Source of the DNA: a virus
Reading direction: 5' to 3' (one strand)
IMG/VR virus record: IMGVR_UViG_3300031951_000346
Location: 1-44,143 of that record
Length of the DNA: 44,143 nt
Part shown: one piece after another, positions 16,552 to 26,818 of the stretch
How the letters are laid out: each line of letters opens with the position of its first letter
Position numbering within the stretch: position 1 is the stretch's first letter
Notes under the pieces: generated by a model
What the model saw: only the letters and a program-made list of their open reading frames with translations
Database searches by the model: none
Told to the model about the DNA's origin: nothing
Translations under genes and position numbers: made by a program

Positions 16552-17069
16552 TGGATATGGGGCGCGGGTTGCTTGAGCAGCCAGAGGCGGTGCCGGGCGA
16601 AGAGCAAGGCAATGTCACGCCAGAAGAACAGGCGCAATATGAAGAGATCGTTAACGCTGGGCGTATCCTGATCTATGACAAAGCGTTCAGCGCAAACTTT
16701 CTCAAGCAGATCAATGATGCCCAAGACAAGGCCGATGTCTGGGCAAACAACACGGTTGCCGTTGCCAAGCGCCTAAATGACGAATTGCAGCCACAGGGCT
16801 ACATTCTGTTTAGCGCCGTGACCGAACAATTATTCCCGATGCTTGGTGATTTTGCCAGCCAAGCCGGTATTTATGAGCCGACACCGGAAGACACGGAACG
16901 CGCCTTAAATCTGGCTATGGGCAAAGCAATCAAGCTGTTCAACATTGATCCGAACAGCCCTGAAATCCAGCAGGACTTTGCCGCCATACAACAAGCCGAT
17001 CAGTCTGGTGCATTGCGCGGCCTAGAGCCACCGGCAACCGGGTTGCTTGGAAAAGGGGGCGCAGCATGA
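16539..17069 (+). CDS. Virion protein of the ejection cluster, unknown function
   Basis: This 176-residue acidic protein begins with ATG at 16539 and overlaps the preceding gene by 13 bases. It is mainly helical (VTPEEQAQYEEIVNAGRILI, then LKQINDAQDKADVW) and ends with a Gly-rich tail (LLGKGGAA) similar in style to LLSKGG in the preceding protein. The next gene starts on its stop (ATGA). I do not recognise a domain. Its constant association with ejection genes suggests a structural or chaperone role. Confidence 0.5.
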   Translation: MAELMDMGRGLLEQPEAVPGEEQGNVTPEEQAQYEEIVNAGRILIYDKAFSANFLKQINDAQDKADVWANNTVAVAKRLNDELQPQGYILFSAVTEQLFPMLGDFASQAGIYEPTPEDTERALNLAMGKAIKLFNIDPNSPEIQQDFAAIQQADQSGALRGLEPPATGLLGKGGAA

Positions 17070-17803
17070 ACTGGAAAGGGCTTCTTGGCGGTGTGGCCGT
17101 TGGTGTCGGCACCACGCTGAAAGATCGTGCAGATGCAGCGCAGAAAGAGCGGTTGCAAGAACTGGCTTATGCCAAAGAGCAAGTCATTCGCCAGCAGGAT
17201 CAGGCTTTCAGGGCAACCGAAGCTGAGAAGGGCCGCACTTTTGAAGCAACGCAGGGCGAGGCAAAGTCAAAGCGCGATTTTGAAAATGAGCGCTCTTTGC
17301 TTGAGCAGAAGAACCAGTATGAACAGCCAGCCCTTGCGGCAGATATTGAGGCAAAACGGGCCAATGCAGAAGAAAGCCGGGCGCGTGCTAAATATTATGG
17401 CGAGGGCGGCGGCTCTCCTGGTGGCCGTGTTAGCACGCCAGCCGCCATTCAAAAGGCCGACGCAATGGTTGAAGCTGCAAGGATGAGCAACCCGAACCTG
17501 ACGTCTGAGGAAGAGGCAAACATTCGCATGATAGCGTTGGGCGGTGCGCCGAGCGCACGGGATGATGCAAAATCAATTGACGGGCTGTTTAGGATTTATA
17601 CCAAGGAAAACCCACGCATTGACGCTGACCGGCGTTTCAACGAATTGTCTGCCGAAGAAAAAGCCAATTACGTTAGAAATGTTAGCGGTCAATTGACTGG
17701 TCGCAAAACAACCCCATCCCAGGCCACAACGACAGCGACAACGCAAGGGGCTGATGGTGGGGATTGGGTGCGTGATGCAAACGGCAAATGGGTGCGTAAA
17801 TGA
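17066..17803 (+). CDS. Coiled-coil virion protein of the ejection cluster
   Basis: This 245-residue protein opens with a Gly/Val-rich hydrophobic segment (GLLGGVAVGVGTTLKD), then a long charged coiled coil at about residues 20-110 (RADAAQKERLQELAYAKEQV, then RSLLEQKNQYEQPALAADIE). The C-terminal part holds a helical block and a Thr-rich linker, ending GGDWVRDANGKWVRK. This would suit an internal protein anchored in the membrane by its N-terminus and oligomerising by the coil. It overlaps its neighbours by four bases at both ends. The family is unknown. Confidence 0.5.
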   Translation: MNWKGLLGGVAVGVGTTLKDRADAAQKERLQELAYAKEQVIRQQDQAFRATEAEKGRTFEATQGEAKSKRDFENERSLLEQKNQYEQPALAADIEAKRANAEESRARAKYYGEGGGSPGGRVSTPAAIQKADAMVEAARMSNPNLTSEEEANIRMIALGGAPSARDDAKSIDGLFRIYTKENPRIDADRRFNELSAEEKANYVRNVSGQLTGRKTTPSQATTTATTQGADGGDWVRDANGKWVRK

Positions 17804-20800
17804 GAATACGCGGCCCCGATGGCGTGTCATATAATTTGCCTGATGGCTTGTCTGATGATGACATCGCATCATTTCTTGATGAGCGATACGCACCAGAGCC
17901 TGTATCTGCACCAGAAAAATCATTTGGTGAAAAAGCTGGAAACCTTGGGCGCGGCTTTTTGGAAAGCGCCAGCCAAGCGCAGGGCGGTTTATACACAACC
18001 GCAGGTGTAGCGGCTGAACCGTTTTTTCCTGAAACTGGCCAATATCTAAAACAAGTCGGGGCCGATCTGCAAGCGACAGATTTAGGCTATGAGCCGACAA
18101 CCACATTTGAGGATGTTAAACAAGACCCTCTGGGCAACATTGTGCCTTTTGTTGCTGAAACAGGCTTCACCAGTTTGCCGCAAATGGGGACGTATCTTGT
18201 TAATCCTGCTGTTGGCTTATTGTCGCAGACTGGACAAATCAGCCAGCAACGCGCCCAAAATGAAGGCCGCGCTTTGCCGACATTGCAAGATGCGTCAAGG
18301 GCTGCACCGGCTGCGCTGGCATCGAGTGCAATTGAAGGGCTGGGGATTGACCGGATATTCAAAGCAGGGGCTGGTGAAGCCCTCAAACAAGGCATCAAAC
18401 CATTCTTGAAAGATGTGGGCGGCGCTGCTGTCACAGAAGCAATAACCGAGGGCATCCAATCGCCGCTTGAATATGCTGGCGGCACGCTTGGCACAAAGGC
18501 CGGTTTTGATCCTGCTGCTGCGCTTGAGCAATCCGCCGCTGGGGCTTTAACTGGGGCTGGCGTTGGTGGCACATTACGTGCTGGTGTTTCTGGTGTTGAT
18601 GCCTTGCGAGCCAGAGAATTAGTGCCATACGTCAAGCCGGGCGATGTCGAAAGCCCGTTGCCGACTGACCTGATTGCCGAAGGCCGCAAACTGGCCGATG
18701 ATGCCAGCAAAGCGCCGATTGGTGGCGCTGGCCCTGATGCGTCGATCCCAGTGCCCAGGCAAATCACAGGCGCACCGCCGCCGGTTGATGCGTTTGTTGA
18801 TCTGTTGGATGAAGCCGGTAATGTCGTTGGTGAGTGGAATCCTGTTCAGGGTATTGCCCGGCCCAGGGGTTCCGCTGATATGCCAGCGCAGCCTGTGCAG
18901 CCAGAACAGGCGGTGACGATTACAGAGCCAGCAGCGCCACAGGTAGAGCCGCAGCCTGTTCAGGAATTGCCAATTCAAAATACCGCGTCAGAGCAGCAAT
19001 CAGAGATGTTTGCGCCGCCGGTTCAGGATATTGTGCCGCAAACACAGCAAACAGGCGGTTTTGAAGCACCAATTGCACCGCCAAATCCCAACATGCCAAG
19101 GCCGCGTGATGAAGAGGGTCGGACGTATGTTAAAGAAGCACAGGCCGATCTGGCAGACGGGACGCAAATCCCTGTCAAATATGCGATTGTTGAGGCCGAT
19201 AGCCTGATAACATCAAACGATGATGATCTGCGCGAGAACAAAAACTATCCGCAAGAATTGCAGCCACGCAATCGGGATAGAAGCGGCGCGGTTCAACAGG
19301 TGGCCAGTATTGAGAACAACCTGAACCCGCGCTGGCTTGATAACAATATTTTTGCCTCACAGGGTGCGCCGATTGTTGGTCAAGACAATGTTGTTGATAG
19401 CGGCAACGGTCGAACCATTGGCATTCGCCGGGCATATAAATCAGGCAAGGCCGAACCATATCGCAGCTATTTGATCCAGCAATACCCCGAAGCCGCCGGG
19501 TATCAAAACCCCGTTCTTGTTCGCGTGCGTCAGAATGAGATGACGATGGAACAACGCGCCGCGATGAACCGCACGGCGCAGGATGGCGGGACGTTGAAAC
19601 TGTCTGATGCTGAACAGGCACAAGCAGACGCAGCAGAATTAACTGACGATATGCTGGCAATGCTCAAAGGGCCAAGGGTTGACAGCACGGACAATCTGGC
19701 GTTTGTGCGTCGGTTCAATAACCGCGTTTCCGGCGTGAATGATCTGAATGCGCAAACACAGGCTGGTGGTACAATCAGCGCGGAAGGTATCCGCCGGATC
19801 AATAATGCGCTGTTGGCAAAGGCCTATGGTGATAGCAACATCGTTGCATCATTGACAGAAAATCCCGACAACGACATTAAAAATCTTGGCGGCGCGTTGC
19901 AAGATGTAGCCGGGCCGTTCGCACAAATGGCGGCGGAGGCAAAGGCTGGCAAAATCAATCCAGATGGCGATGTGTCAGCAAATCTTGTTGAGGCCGTCAA
20001 ACTGGTGCAGCAGTCGCGCCAGAACGGCACATCCCTTGCGGATACCGTCAAACAAATCAGTCTTGACGGGACAGAGATAAGCCCGATCACGCGGTTGTTC
20101 CTTGATCTGATGTTTCGCAACCGGGAAAGCTACAAGCAGCCAGTTGGGCGGCAAAGGCTGGTTGATGCGCTGCAATTTTATGTCGATGAAATCCGCGCAA
20201 CGCAGCCAGAGCCAGACGTGTTCGGTGAGCCGCCAGTGTCGCCTGAGCAGGTTTTAACGCAAGCTGTCAGAAAGCTGGATGACTCCTTCGCCAAGAAGGT
20301 TTATGAGGATGAAAAGGCGGTTGAGCCGGTTGCTCCTGCCGTGCCGGTAACACCAGCCGAACCACAAGCAAAGGCACCAAAAAATGAAACCGTCACCGGA
20401 ACAAGTGGCCCTGAAAATGTATCAGAAAATGCTGGCGGAAGAAACCGATCCGAAGGAAAAGCTGGTGCTGGAAAGCCGGGTCGCAAATCTACAAAAAAGG
20501 CTCTCGAAGCCAAAGGCTTAAGCGGCGACACGACAGAGCAATTCGACAAGAAAAGCGGCAATCTGGCGCAGCGGATTTATCGCGCCGGGTTGCGGTCGTT
20601 TGGGGCACAATTGCGCGTTGAGCCTGTTGAAGATGTCATTGTTTTCAATGGCAATGAGGCAACAGGGGCGCTTTCTGAGGTCAATCAAGAAGGGTTTTCG
20701 CCGGAATATTGGGCGTCTGTGGTGCTTGGCGGTCGGTCAGATGCGGAAACCATTGCTACGCTGAACCATGAGGGCATTCACTATCTGCGTGCTATCGGGG

Positions 20801-23800
20801 CGCTTGATGGCGTTTGGCCAGCATTGAGCAAGAAGGCGCAGATTTGGGCGCGTGACTTTGGCATCAAGAACGTGCCAGCTTATGCCAATTTAACCGAGGA
20901 TCAGCAGCTTGAAGAAGCGGTTGCGGTGGCTTATGCAAAATGGGCTGGTGGCAATTTACAACAGGCTGGGTTTGCGGCGCGGTTCTTTGAAAACTTGAAA
21001 ACATTTCTTGCCAGAACAAAAGCGTTCTTCCGCAGTGAGAAATTCACGCACTGGGAGGATGTCTTCAAAGACATCAAAACCGGCGCTTATCGCGACGTTC
21101 AGGCAAAAACTGAAAAAGCGCCTGTTGCGGCGGAACCGTTGCCAGCAGCAAGAACAATCTCTTTCCGTCGGAACAGTGCTTTTCTTGCGCCAGCAATATC
21201 AACCTTGTTGCGCAATGATCCGGCTGCGCGTCAACGCATCAACAGCATTGCTGTCATGAAAGAGCATGAGGCCAAGATTGACCGGAACGAAAAGCGTCGG
21301 GCGGTTGTGGCTGGCATTGAGGCCAAACTGCGCGGCGAGATGGAAACGCTGTTAAAGCGCAACGCTGATTTGAAAGATATTCAGTATGACCGCAAACAGG
21401 CTGAGACGATCCAGGACACTACGCGCCAGATAAACGAAAAGAACAAGCAGATTGATGCGCTGGATCGTTCGTATAGAAACGCCGACAATGCCGGTAAGGT
21501 GAAAATCCAGAGCGAAATACAGGCTCTTGAAAAAGAAGTTTCTGCCCTCGAAGATAAGCGCAAGGCGGCTAAAGCTGGCGTTTCCAAAGAAGAAAAGCAG
21601 CGGATTAAAACACGCTTGTCTGAAAACGCACGGTCACTTGAGCGGTTGCAGGATAAACTGGCATCGGCGAACAAGATGCTGGACATCCTCGATGCCAAGA
21701 TTGCCAACAGTGAAGCGGCGCAAGATGCTATTTGGGCCAACATCGAGAAAGACGGGCCGCTGGATATTAAGCCGGGCGATAAGTTTGATGTGTTTGCAAA
21801 ACTTGACGCAGACGGCAAGCCGATTGACACAAAATATTACCCGGCAACATCACAAGCAAAAGCCCCTGATGGTTATACATCGCAAGGCCAGTTTGAAGTA
21901 TGGGGCCAGCCCGGCGGTCGGCCATTGCTCAAGCGTGAATTGTCGGCTGGTGAGCAGAAAGCCCTAAAAGAGTTAAACGACAAACGCGCCGTGCAGCCAA
22001 TGACGGGATTATTCGATCATTTGTATTCACCTGATCGGGATGTTTACGGCAAGGAAGCATCTATGCAGTGGGTAAAGCTGCAATCTGATGACATGATCCG
22101 CAATTTCCAGGATCGTTTTCTTGACCTAACACGATTGGTTGAGTCGGTTGAACAGGCTGGTTTTGTCTTGCCGGACGAAGCCAATGTTGATTTTCTGCGC
22201 CGGACATGGGCGGCAAAGGCAGCGGATCGTATTGAGAAGCTGAAACGCAATTCGGTTGATCCGATTCTGCAAGGGCTGGTGGCGCGTGATATTGATCTGG
22301 CTGAGTTTGAGGAATATCTCTATGCCAAGGTCGCGCCAGAAGTAAACGCTGCCGTTGCCAAGATTAACCCGGCATTCAATGAAGACGAAGGCTCTGGCAT
22401 GACCAACGCCGAGGCGGCGCGGGTGCTTGAGGCCGTTGAACAATCCGGCAAGACGGCTGATTTTGAAGCGATCGCGCAGCTTGTCTGGGACATGAACAAC
22501 AACGCCCTTGACCTGGCGGTTGAGTCCGGCCTGATAACAGCCGATACGGCCAAGGCATACCGCGAAAACACCCCGCATTATGTGCCGTTGCGGGGCAATC
22601 AGGAATTGTTGGGCGATGATCCCGATCTGCCGCGCATTGGTTCCGGGTTCTCTATCAAGGGCGATGAGAGCAAGCGGCGCTTGGGGCGATCCAGCAAGGC
22701 GCAGACGATCCTTGCCTACGCAATCAGCCAGGCAGAACAGACCATTGTTCGCGCTGAAAAGAATGCTGTTTCGCAGGCATTGATCGAATTTGCAACCGCG
22801 TTTCCTGATGAAAATATCTGGACGTTGGAAAAGGTCGAGATGCGCCCAGTGGTGTCAAATGGCATCGTCACAATGCGCCCAGCCAAGGCAATTCAGGATC
22901 GTGATTATACCCTGTCGGCAAAATTTGAGGGCGCAGAGTGGCGGTTGAATTTCAAGAAAGAAAACAAGATTGGCGCTGAATTGGGCAGTGCGTTTAGAAA
23001 CCTTGACGCAAACCAGATGAATGCTTTTGTCCGCGTCATGCGCGTGTTTACGAATGTGTTCAAGGCAATCAACACCCGGTTTTCACCAAACTTCACCCTG
23101 ACCAATTTGCAGCGCGATCTTGGTTTTGCAGCAATTACCCTGACCAAGTTTGAAGAAGAAGGGCTGGTTAAGGATGTCATGCGCGATTATGGCCGCTCTG
23201 TGAAGGCCGCCTATCGCGCTGCCAAGGGTGAATTTACTGGCGAATGGGGCCAGTGGGCGGATGAGTTTGGCGCGGCAGGGTCAAGGACGGCTATCATTGA
23301 ATTGAAAGCTGTCGCCGATCTTGCGGCCAATCTTGAGCGCGATCTCAAAAATATGAAGTCGGGCATAACCCCAAAGAAGGTTTTTGACACAACCCTGCGC
23401 ATGATTGATGAGGTTAATAGCGGGATTGAGGTCGGGTTGCGCTTGGCTGTTTATAAGAATCTGCGTCAGCGCGGCTACACAAAAGAGAGGGCGGCCAATG
23501 CGGCCCGGCGTGTCACGACAGATTTTAATCTGCGCGGTAAACTGTCGCCAACAATGAATGCGCTCTATGCCTTCTCTGGCGCGGCGGTGCAGGGCACAAC
23601 CGAAGCCTTGAAGGCCCTGACACATAAAAATGTTCAGGTCATTTCTGGCGGCCTTGTTGTGGCTGGGGCCATGATGGCGCTTGTTAATGCCCTGATCTCG
23701 CCAGATGACGAAGACGGCCAAAGTGTTTACAGCAAAATATCGGAATCTGATAAATCCCGCAAATTGGTTTTTGTCTTGCCCGAAGGCTTGGCTACCAAGG

Positions 23801-24696
23801 AAATGCCGTATATCCGGCCTGTCACCCTGCCATCATTTTTCAGCATGTTCTGGAATTTGGGCCGACATATCGCCGAAGCCGCGCTGCAAGTGGAGACACC
23901 AAGCGAAGCGGCTGGGCGTATGGCAATGAATGTCATTGACAGCATAAACCCGCTTGGCGGAGCACAAAGCTGGTGGACGCTTGTTGCCCCGACAATTCTT
24001 GATCCTGGCGTTGAATTGCGCCTGAACCAGGACTGGACGGGCAAACCGATTGTGCCGGAGCATGGGAAATACGATTACCGGCCTGACAGCCAAAAATATT
24101 ATGCCAACACGTCCGAGATTTCAAAAGGCATTGCCCAGTCGCTGAACAGTATGACTGGCGGCAGTGACGTTGAAAAAGGGCTGGTTGATGTGTCGCCAGC
24201 CACGCTTGACTATCTCTTTGGTTACGCAACCGGCGGCACAGGGCGCTTTTTCAAGGGGCTGGTTGATTATGCTCAAGGCATTGCCGATCCAGTGCGTGAG
24301 AACAAACCATCATCCCTGCCTCTTGTCGGGCAGTTTCTGGGCAATGACATGGCATGGTATCCAGCACGCGCCTTTTATGATCGTGCGGCAAAGATTGATG
24401 CTTTTGCTGAATACGCCAAGCAATACGAAGATGCCGGGCGCAATCGTGAATTGAATGCCCTTTATGAAAAAGATGGCCGCATGGACGATATGTCGGCCAC
24501 GCTTAAAGAGAGCCGCCGTGATCTGAAACGGGCTAAATCTGACCGCGCAGAAATAGAAGTCGATTATGCCGAGAAGCGGATCAACCGGGCAGAATATGCA
24601 AAGCGTCTTGAAAAGAACGACGCTGAACAAAAGGCTATCTTTGATGGTTTCAACAAAGAGTGGAATGACTACAACAAGAAAGGCGTTATAAAATGA
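17800..24696 (+). CDS. Giant polyvalent ejection protein with DdrB-ParB-like, zincin and LPD38 regions
   Basis: This 2298-residue protein is the largest in the window and starts ATG at 17800. The N-terminus (DGVSYNLPDGLSDDDIASFL) is a short motif common on phage ejection proteins. Residues about 430-640 resemble the DdrB-like ParB domain (VVDSGNGRTIGIRRAY near 530). A zincin-type metallopeptidase motif HEGIH lies at residues 990-994, with a candidate third ligand in LEEAVAVAY (E1038 or E1039). Residues about 1195-1315 are a coiled coil. Residues about 1740-2050 match large polyvalent-associated domain 38 (KAINTRFSPNFTLTNLQRDL), with a hydrophobic segment near 1947-1966. The C-terminus is a charged helix. 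Such proteins are injected with the DNA and may act in the cell at once. Domain limits are approximate. Confidence 0.8.
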   Translation: MRIRGPDGVSYNLPDGLSDDDIASFLDERYAPEPVSAPEKSFGEKAGNLGRGFLESASQAQGGLYTTAGVAAEPFFPETGQYLKQVGADLQATDLGYEPTTTFEDVKQDPLGNIVPFVAETGFTSLPQMGTYLVNPAVGLLSQTGQISQQRAQNEGRALPTLQDASRAAPAALASSAIEGLGIDRIFKAGAGEALKQGIKPFLKDVGGAAVTEAITEGIQSPLEYAGGTLGTKAGFDPAAALEQSAAGALTGAGVGGTLRAGVSGVDALRARELVPYVKPGDVESPLPTDLIAEGRKLADDASKAPIGGAGPDASIPVPRQITGAPPPVDAFVDLLDEAGNVVGEWNPVQGIARPRGSADMPAQPVQPEQAVTITEPAAPQVEPQPVQELPIQNTASEQQSEMFAPPVQDIVPQTQQTGGFEAPIAPPNPNMPRPRDEEGRTYVKEAQADLADGTQIPVKYAIVEADSLITSNDDDLRENKNYPQELQPRNRDRSGAVQQVASIENNLNPRWLDNNIFASQGAPIVGQDNVVDSGNGRTIGIRRAYKSGKAEPYRSYLIQQYPEAAGYQNPVLVRVRQNEMTMEQRAAMNRTAQDGGTLKLSDAEQAQADAAELTDDMLAMLKGPRVDSTDNLAFVRRFNNRVSGVNDLNAQTQAGGTISAEGIRRINNALLAKAYGDSNIVASLTENPDNDIKNLGGALQDVAGPFAQMAAEAKAGKINPDGDVSANLVEAVKLVQQSRQNGTSLADTVKQISLDGTEISPITRLFLDLMFRNRESYKQPVGRQRLVDALQFYVDEIRATQPEPDVFGEPPVSPEQVLTQAVRKLDDSFAKKVYEDEKAVEPVAPAVPVTPAEPQAKAPKNETVTGTSGPENVSENAGGRNRSEGKAGAGKPGRKSTKKALEAKGLSGDTTEQFDKKSGNLAQRIYRAGLRSFGAQLRVEPVEDVIVFNGNEATGALSEVNQEGFSPEYWASVVLGGRSDAETIATLNHEGIHYLRAIGALDGVWPALSKKAQIWARDFGIKNVPAYANLTEDQQLEEAVAVAYAKWAGGNLQQAGFAARFFENLKTFLARTKAFFRSEKFTHWEDVFKDIKTGAYRDVQAKTEKAPVAAEPLPAARTISFRRNSAFLAPAISTLLRNDPAARQRINSIAVMKEHEAKIDRNEKRRAVVAGIEAKLRGEMETLLKRNADLKDIQYDRKQAETIQDTTRQINEKNKQIDALDRSYRNADNAGKVKIQSEIQALEKEVSALEDKRKAAKAGVSKEEKQRIKTRLSENARSLERLQDKLASANKMLDILDAKIANSEAAQDAIWANIEKDGPLDIKPGDKFDVFAKLDADGKPIDTKYYPATSQAKAPDGYTSQGQFEVWGQPGGRPLLKRELSAGEQKALKELNDKRAVQPMTGLFDHLYSPDRDVYGKEASMQWVKLQSDDMIRNFQDRFLDLTRLVESVEQAGFVLPDEANVDFLRRTWAAKAADRIEKLKRNSVDPILQGLVARDIDLAEFEEYLYAKVAPEVNAAVAKINPAFNEDEGSGMTNAEAARVLEAVEQSGKTADFEAIAQLVWDMNNNALDLAVESGLITADTAKAYRENTPHYVPLRGNQELLGDDPDLPRIGSGFSIKGDESKRRLGRSSKAQTILAYAISQAEQTIVRAEKNAVSQALIEFATAFPDENIWTLEKVEMRPVVSNGIVTMRPAKAIQDRDYTLSAKFEGAEWRLNFKKENKIGAELGSAFRNLDANQMNAFVRVMRVFTNVFKAINTRFSPNFTLTNLQRDLGFAAITLTKFEEEGLVKDVMRDYGRSVKAAYRAAKGEFTGEWGQWADEFGAAGSRTAIIELKAVADLAANLERDLKNMKSGITPKKVFDTTLRMIDEVNSGIEVGLRLAVYKNLRQRGYTKERAANAARRVTTDFNLRGKLSPTMNALYAFSGAAVQGTTEALKALTHKNVQVISGGLVVAGAMMALVNALISPDDEDGQSVYSKISESDKSRKLVFVLPEGLATKEMPYIRPVTLPSFFSMFWNLGRHIAEAALQVETPSEAAGRMAMNVIDSINPLGGAQSWWTLVAPTILDPGVELRLNQDWTGKPIVPEHGKYDYRPDSQKYYANTSEISKGIAQSLNSMTGGSDVEKGLVDVSPATLDYLFGYATGGTGRFFKGLVDYAQGIADPVRENKPSSLPLVGQFLGNDMAWYPARAFYDRAAKIDAFAEYAKQYEDAGRNRELNALYEKDGRMDDMSATLKESRRDLKRAKSDRAEIEVDYAEKRINRAEYAKRLEKNDAEQKAIFDGFNKEWNDYNKKGVIK

Positions 24697-25037
24697 GTAC
24701 AGTTGCACGCGATAGCACCGGCGTCCCGTTCGATGCGTTTAATCTTTCAGCAGGGGCTGCAAGGGGGATGAACCTTGCGGTTGGTGTCGAGCAAAAAACT
24801 GTTGCCCTTGGTGATGCCGGGCAAGGGACGCAAACTGCCGTGTTGATTACATGCGAATCAGCAACATGGGTGAAATCTGGTGCCGCACCGACAGCGACAA
24901 TTGACCCAACAGCCTGCACTTTGCTGGCCCCTGGGATTTCATACTATTTCACGGTTGGGCGCGGCCATAAAATATCTGCCTTGTTGCATACTGGATCGCC
25001 AGATTCTGTAATTTCAATCACTGAATTTGTGGCATAA
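24693..25037 (+). CDS. Small virion protein, beta-rich
   Basis: This 114-residue protein starts ATG at 24693, overlapping the giant gene's stop. It has a Gly/Ala-rich N-terminus (FNLSAGAARGMNLAVGVEQK) then strands (TAVLITCESATWVK, ISYYFTVGRGHKISALLH) and ends ISITEFVA. This looks like a small beta-sandwich virion component. The place between the ejection gene and a large fibre gene suggests an adaptor or surface protein of the tail. No family is recognised. Confidence 0.5.
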   Translation: MSTVARDSTGVPFDAFNLSAGAARGMNLAVGVEQKTVALGDAGQGTQTAVLITCESATWVKSGAAPTATIDPTACTLLAPGISYYFTVGRGHKISALLHTGSPDSVISITEFVA

Positions 25038-25049
25038 GGAGAAACTGTT

Positions 25050-26789
25050 ATGTCTTTTTGGAATCTCGTACGCGGGGCGCTGTATCCCGGAAACAGTATC
25101 ATTCTTAATCCAACACAATCCGGCAATGTTGACGGTTCCGATGGCGACACCACGCGCCGTATTGAGATTGCGACCTATCAGCAAGCAAATGGCGGCGCAC
25201 CGTACGGCGACCTTTTACGGTTGATTTCATTGGGCGGCCGGGCAAAAGGCGGTGTCAAATGGTATGGCGAAGGAAGCACTGCAATAATCGTGCCAACTTT
25301 GCCATCTACAACAACCGGCACTTTCAACATTACCGCCGGGACTGACATTATTATTAGTGTTGATGGTGTGTCCTATGACATCGAATTCACATCCACAACG
25401 GTTTTGACGGTTGCAATTAACGGCGGCACAGCTAGGACATTGACGCGCTCTGGCGGGTGGTTTGCCGCTCTTGCTACAACAACGCAGGCAGAGCTTGCCC
25501 GTGCTCTAACCGCCGCGCTAAATCCTCTTGATGCGGACACAATTTCTGGCGTCACTCTTAGCAGCACCGTAGGGATGCAAGATAGCCAGGCTCAATGCTT
25601 TAAGGATACTCTTAACTTTGATGAGTTTGACGGCTTAATCATCGCAAGCCCAATCCAAGGCGTTGTTTCCAGTATCAAAGCCACTGGTGGCACAGCAGGG
25701 GCGGCGCTGGGGCTTACCAACGAGGCCAGCCCGGTTGCGTCTGGTGCGCTGTTGACACTGCCCGTGTCAAGCAACCGCGTGTTTCCGATTACAGGCAGCA
25801 CCACGCTTAATATGATCGTCAACACAAGCTGGACGGCAGGCGATGTTATTGCTTTGAAGTTCGGCAGCGCCATTACTGTCGCCCACAACACAGGCAGCAG
25901 CACCAGCACGAACAACAGAATTTATCTCAAGGACAAGACAAGCTGGGCCGCATCTGCGGGTGATGTTATTTACCTTACAAACAACACGGACGCGGACGGC
26001 GGGAACAACTATTGGTATGAGGTCGGCAGAACCGTTGGCACAAATGCACGGTTCCAGTGGGCGTGGATACTGGCACATTTCATGCCCAATAACGTGTCGT
26101 CTGAAAACCAGCACCAGCACATCAGCTTTGAGGTCGCTGACCGCAAGGGCGATATGCAAACGCGCCTTGGTATCATTTACGGCTCAAACAAAACGCTTGT
26201 GACGGTGACATCCGCAGACTTTGCTGTGAATGGTGGCCGCATCTTAGTTGATCCTACCAGCGGGATTGTTGGCACGAGCGATATTACTCCACAAAACAAA
26301 GTGCGGCGCTGGCGGATGCGGACGAACAGCACGACAAATAACCTTGATTTTCAAGTTTACGATGATACTGGTGCCACTTCAACAACGCTAATGTCACTGG
26401 ATCGGGCGTCCCAGGCTGTGGTGTTGTCAGCCATGATCCAAGAGAAGCAGCACACAACAGCAAGCACTGTGGCCGCTGGCGGCGGTTATCTGTTGACACC
26501 AACGCCAATTAACGGGAACCAAATTTTTGTCAACACTTCGGCTGATATGCGGCTGATTGCAAACACAAACTGCCAAGCTGGCACTCGCATTGTTGTGCGT
26601 TTTATTGGCTCTGCAACTATTAACCACAATCAAACATCTAGCCCAGCCCCCACCGCAACAAATAGGCCAATATGGCTGGCTGGCTCTGCCAACAAAACTA
26701 TTGGTGCAAATGGCGCAATGGCAACATTTCGTTATAGTGGCACAAGCTTTAGTGACCGCTGGGAGCTCGAAAGCCTGATTGAATATTGA
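25050..26789 (+). CDS. Tail fibre or spike protein with duplicated beta modules
   Basis: This 579-residue protein has an AAGGAGA ribosome-binding site. The N-terminus (FWNLVRGALYPGNSIILNPT) would attach to the tail. Two related modules of about 80 residues occur near 245-320 and 490-575. Both have a start like PITGSTTLNMIVNTSWTAGD, the pattern xGSAxTVxHN, a Ser/Thr/Asn-rich turn and a final W-containing strand (YWYEVGR and RWELESL). These resemble trimeric fibre head modules. A middle stretch (QHQHISFEVADRKGDMQTRL) is polar with His residues. It probably contacts the host surface. No depolymerase active site was seen. Confidence 0.65.
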   Translation: MSFWNLVRGALYPGNSIILNPTQSGNVDGSDGDTTRRIEIATYQQANGGAPYGDLLRLISLGGRAKGGVKWYGEGSTAIIVPTLPSTTTGTFNITAGTDIIISVDGVSYDIEFTSTTVLTVAINGGTARTLTRSGGWFAALATTTQAELARALTAALNPLDADTISGVTLSSTVGMQDSQAQCFKDTLNFDEFDGLIIASPIQGVVSSIKATGGTAGAALGLTNEASPVASGALLTLPVSSNRVFPITGSTTLNMIVNTSWTAGDVIALKFGSAITVAHNTGSSTSTNNRIYLKDKTSWAASAGDVIYLTNNTDADGGNNYWYEVGRTVGTNARFQWAWILAHFMPNNVSSENQHQHISFEVADRKGDMQTRLGIIYGSNKTLVTVTSADFAVNGGRILVDPTSGIVGTSDITPQNKVRRWRMRTNSTTNNLDFQVYDDTGATSTTLMSLDRASQAVVLSAMIQEKQHTTASTVAAGGGYLLTPTPINGNQIFVNTSADMRLIANTNCQAGTRIVVRFIGSATINHNQTSSPAPTATNRPIWLAGSANKTIGANGAMATFRYSGTSFSDRWELESLIEY

Positions 26790-26809
26790 TCGCACACAAA
26801 CGCAACCCG

Positions 26810-26818
26810 TGGTATAAT
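26810..26818 (+). promoter_or_regulatory. Candidate extended -10 promoter before the lysis genes
   Basis: TGGTATAAT (26810-26818) is a perfect extended -10 element, which can work without a good -35. Transcription would begin near 26825, at or within the first codons of the following gene. That gene could then start at ATG 26829 as a leaderless message. Confidence 0.45.
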
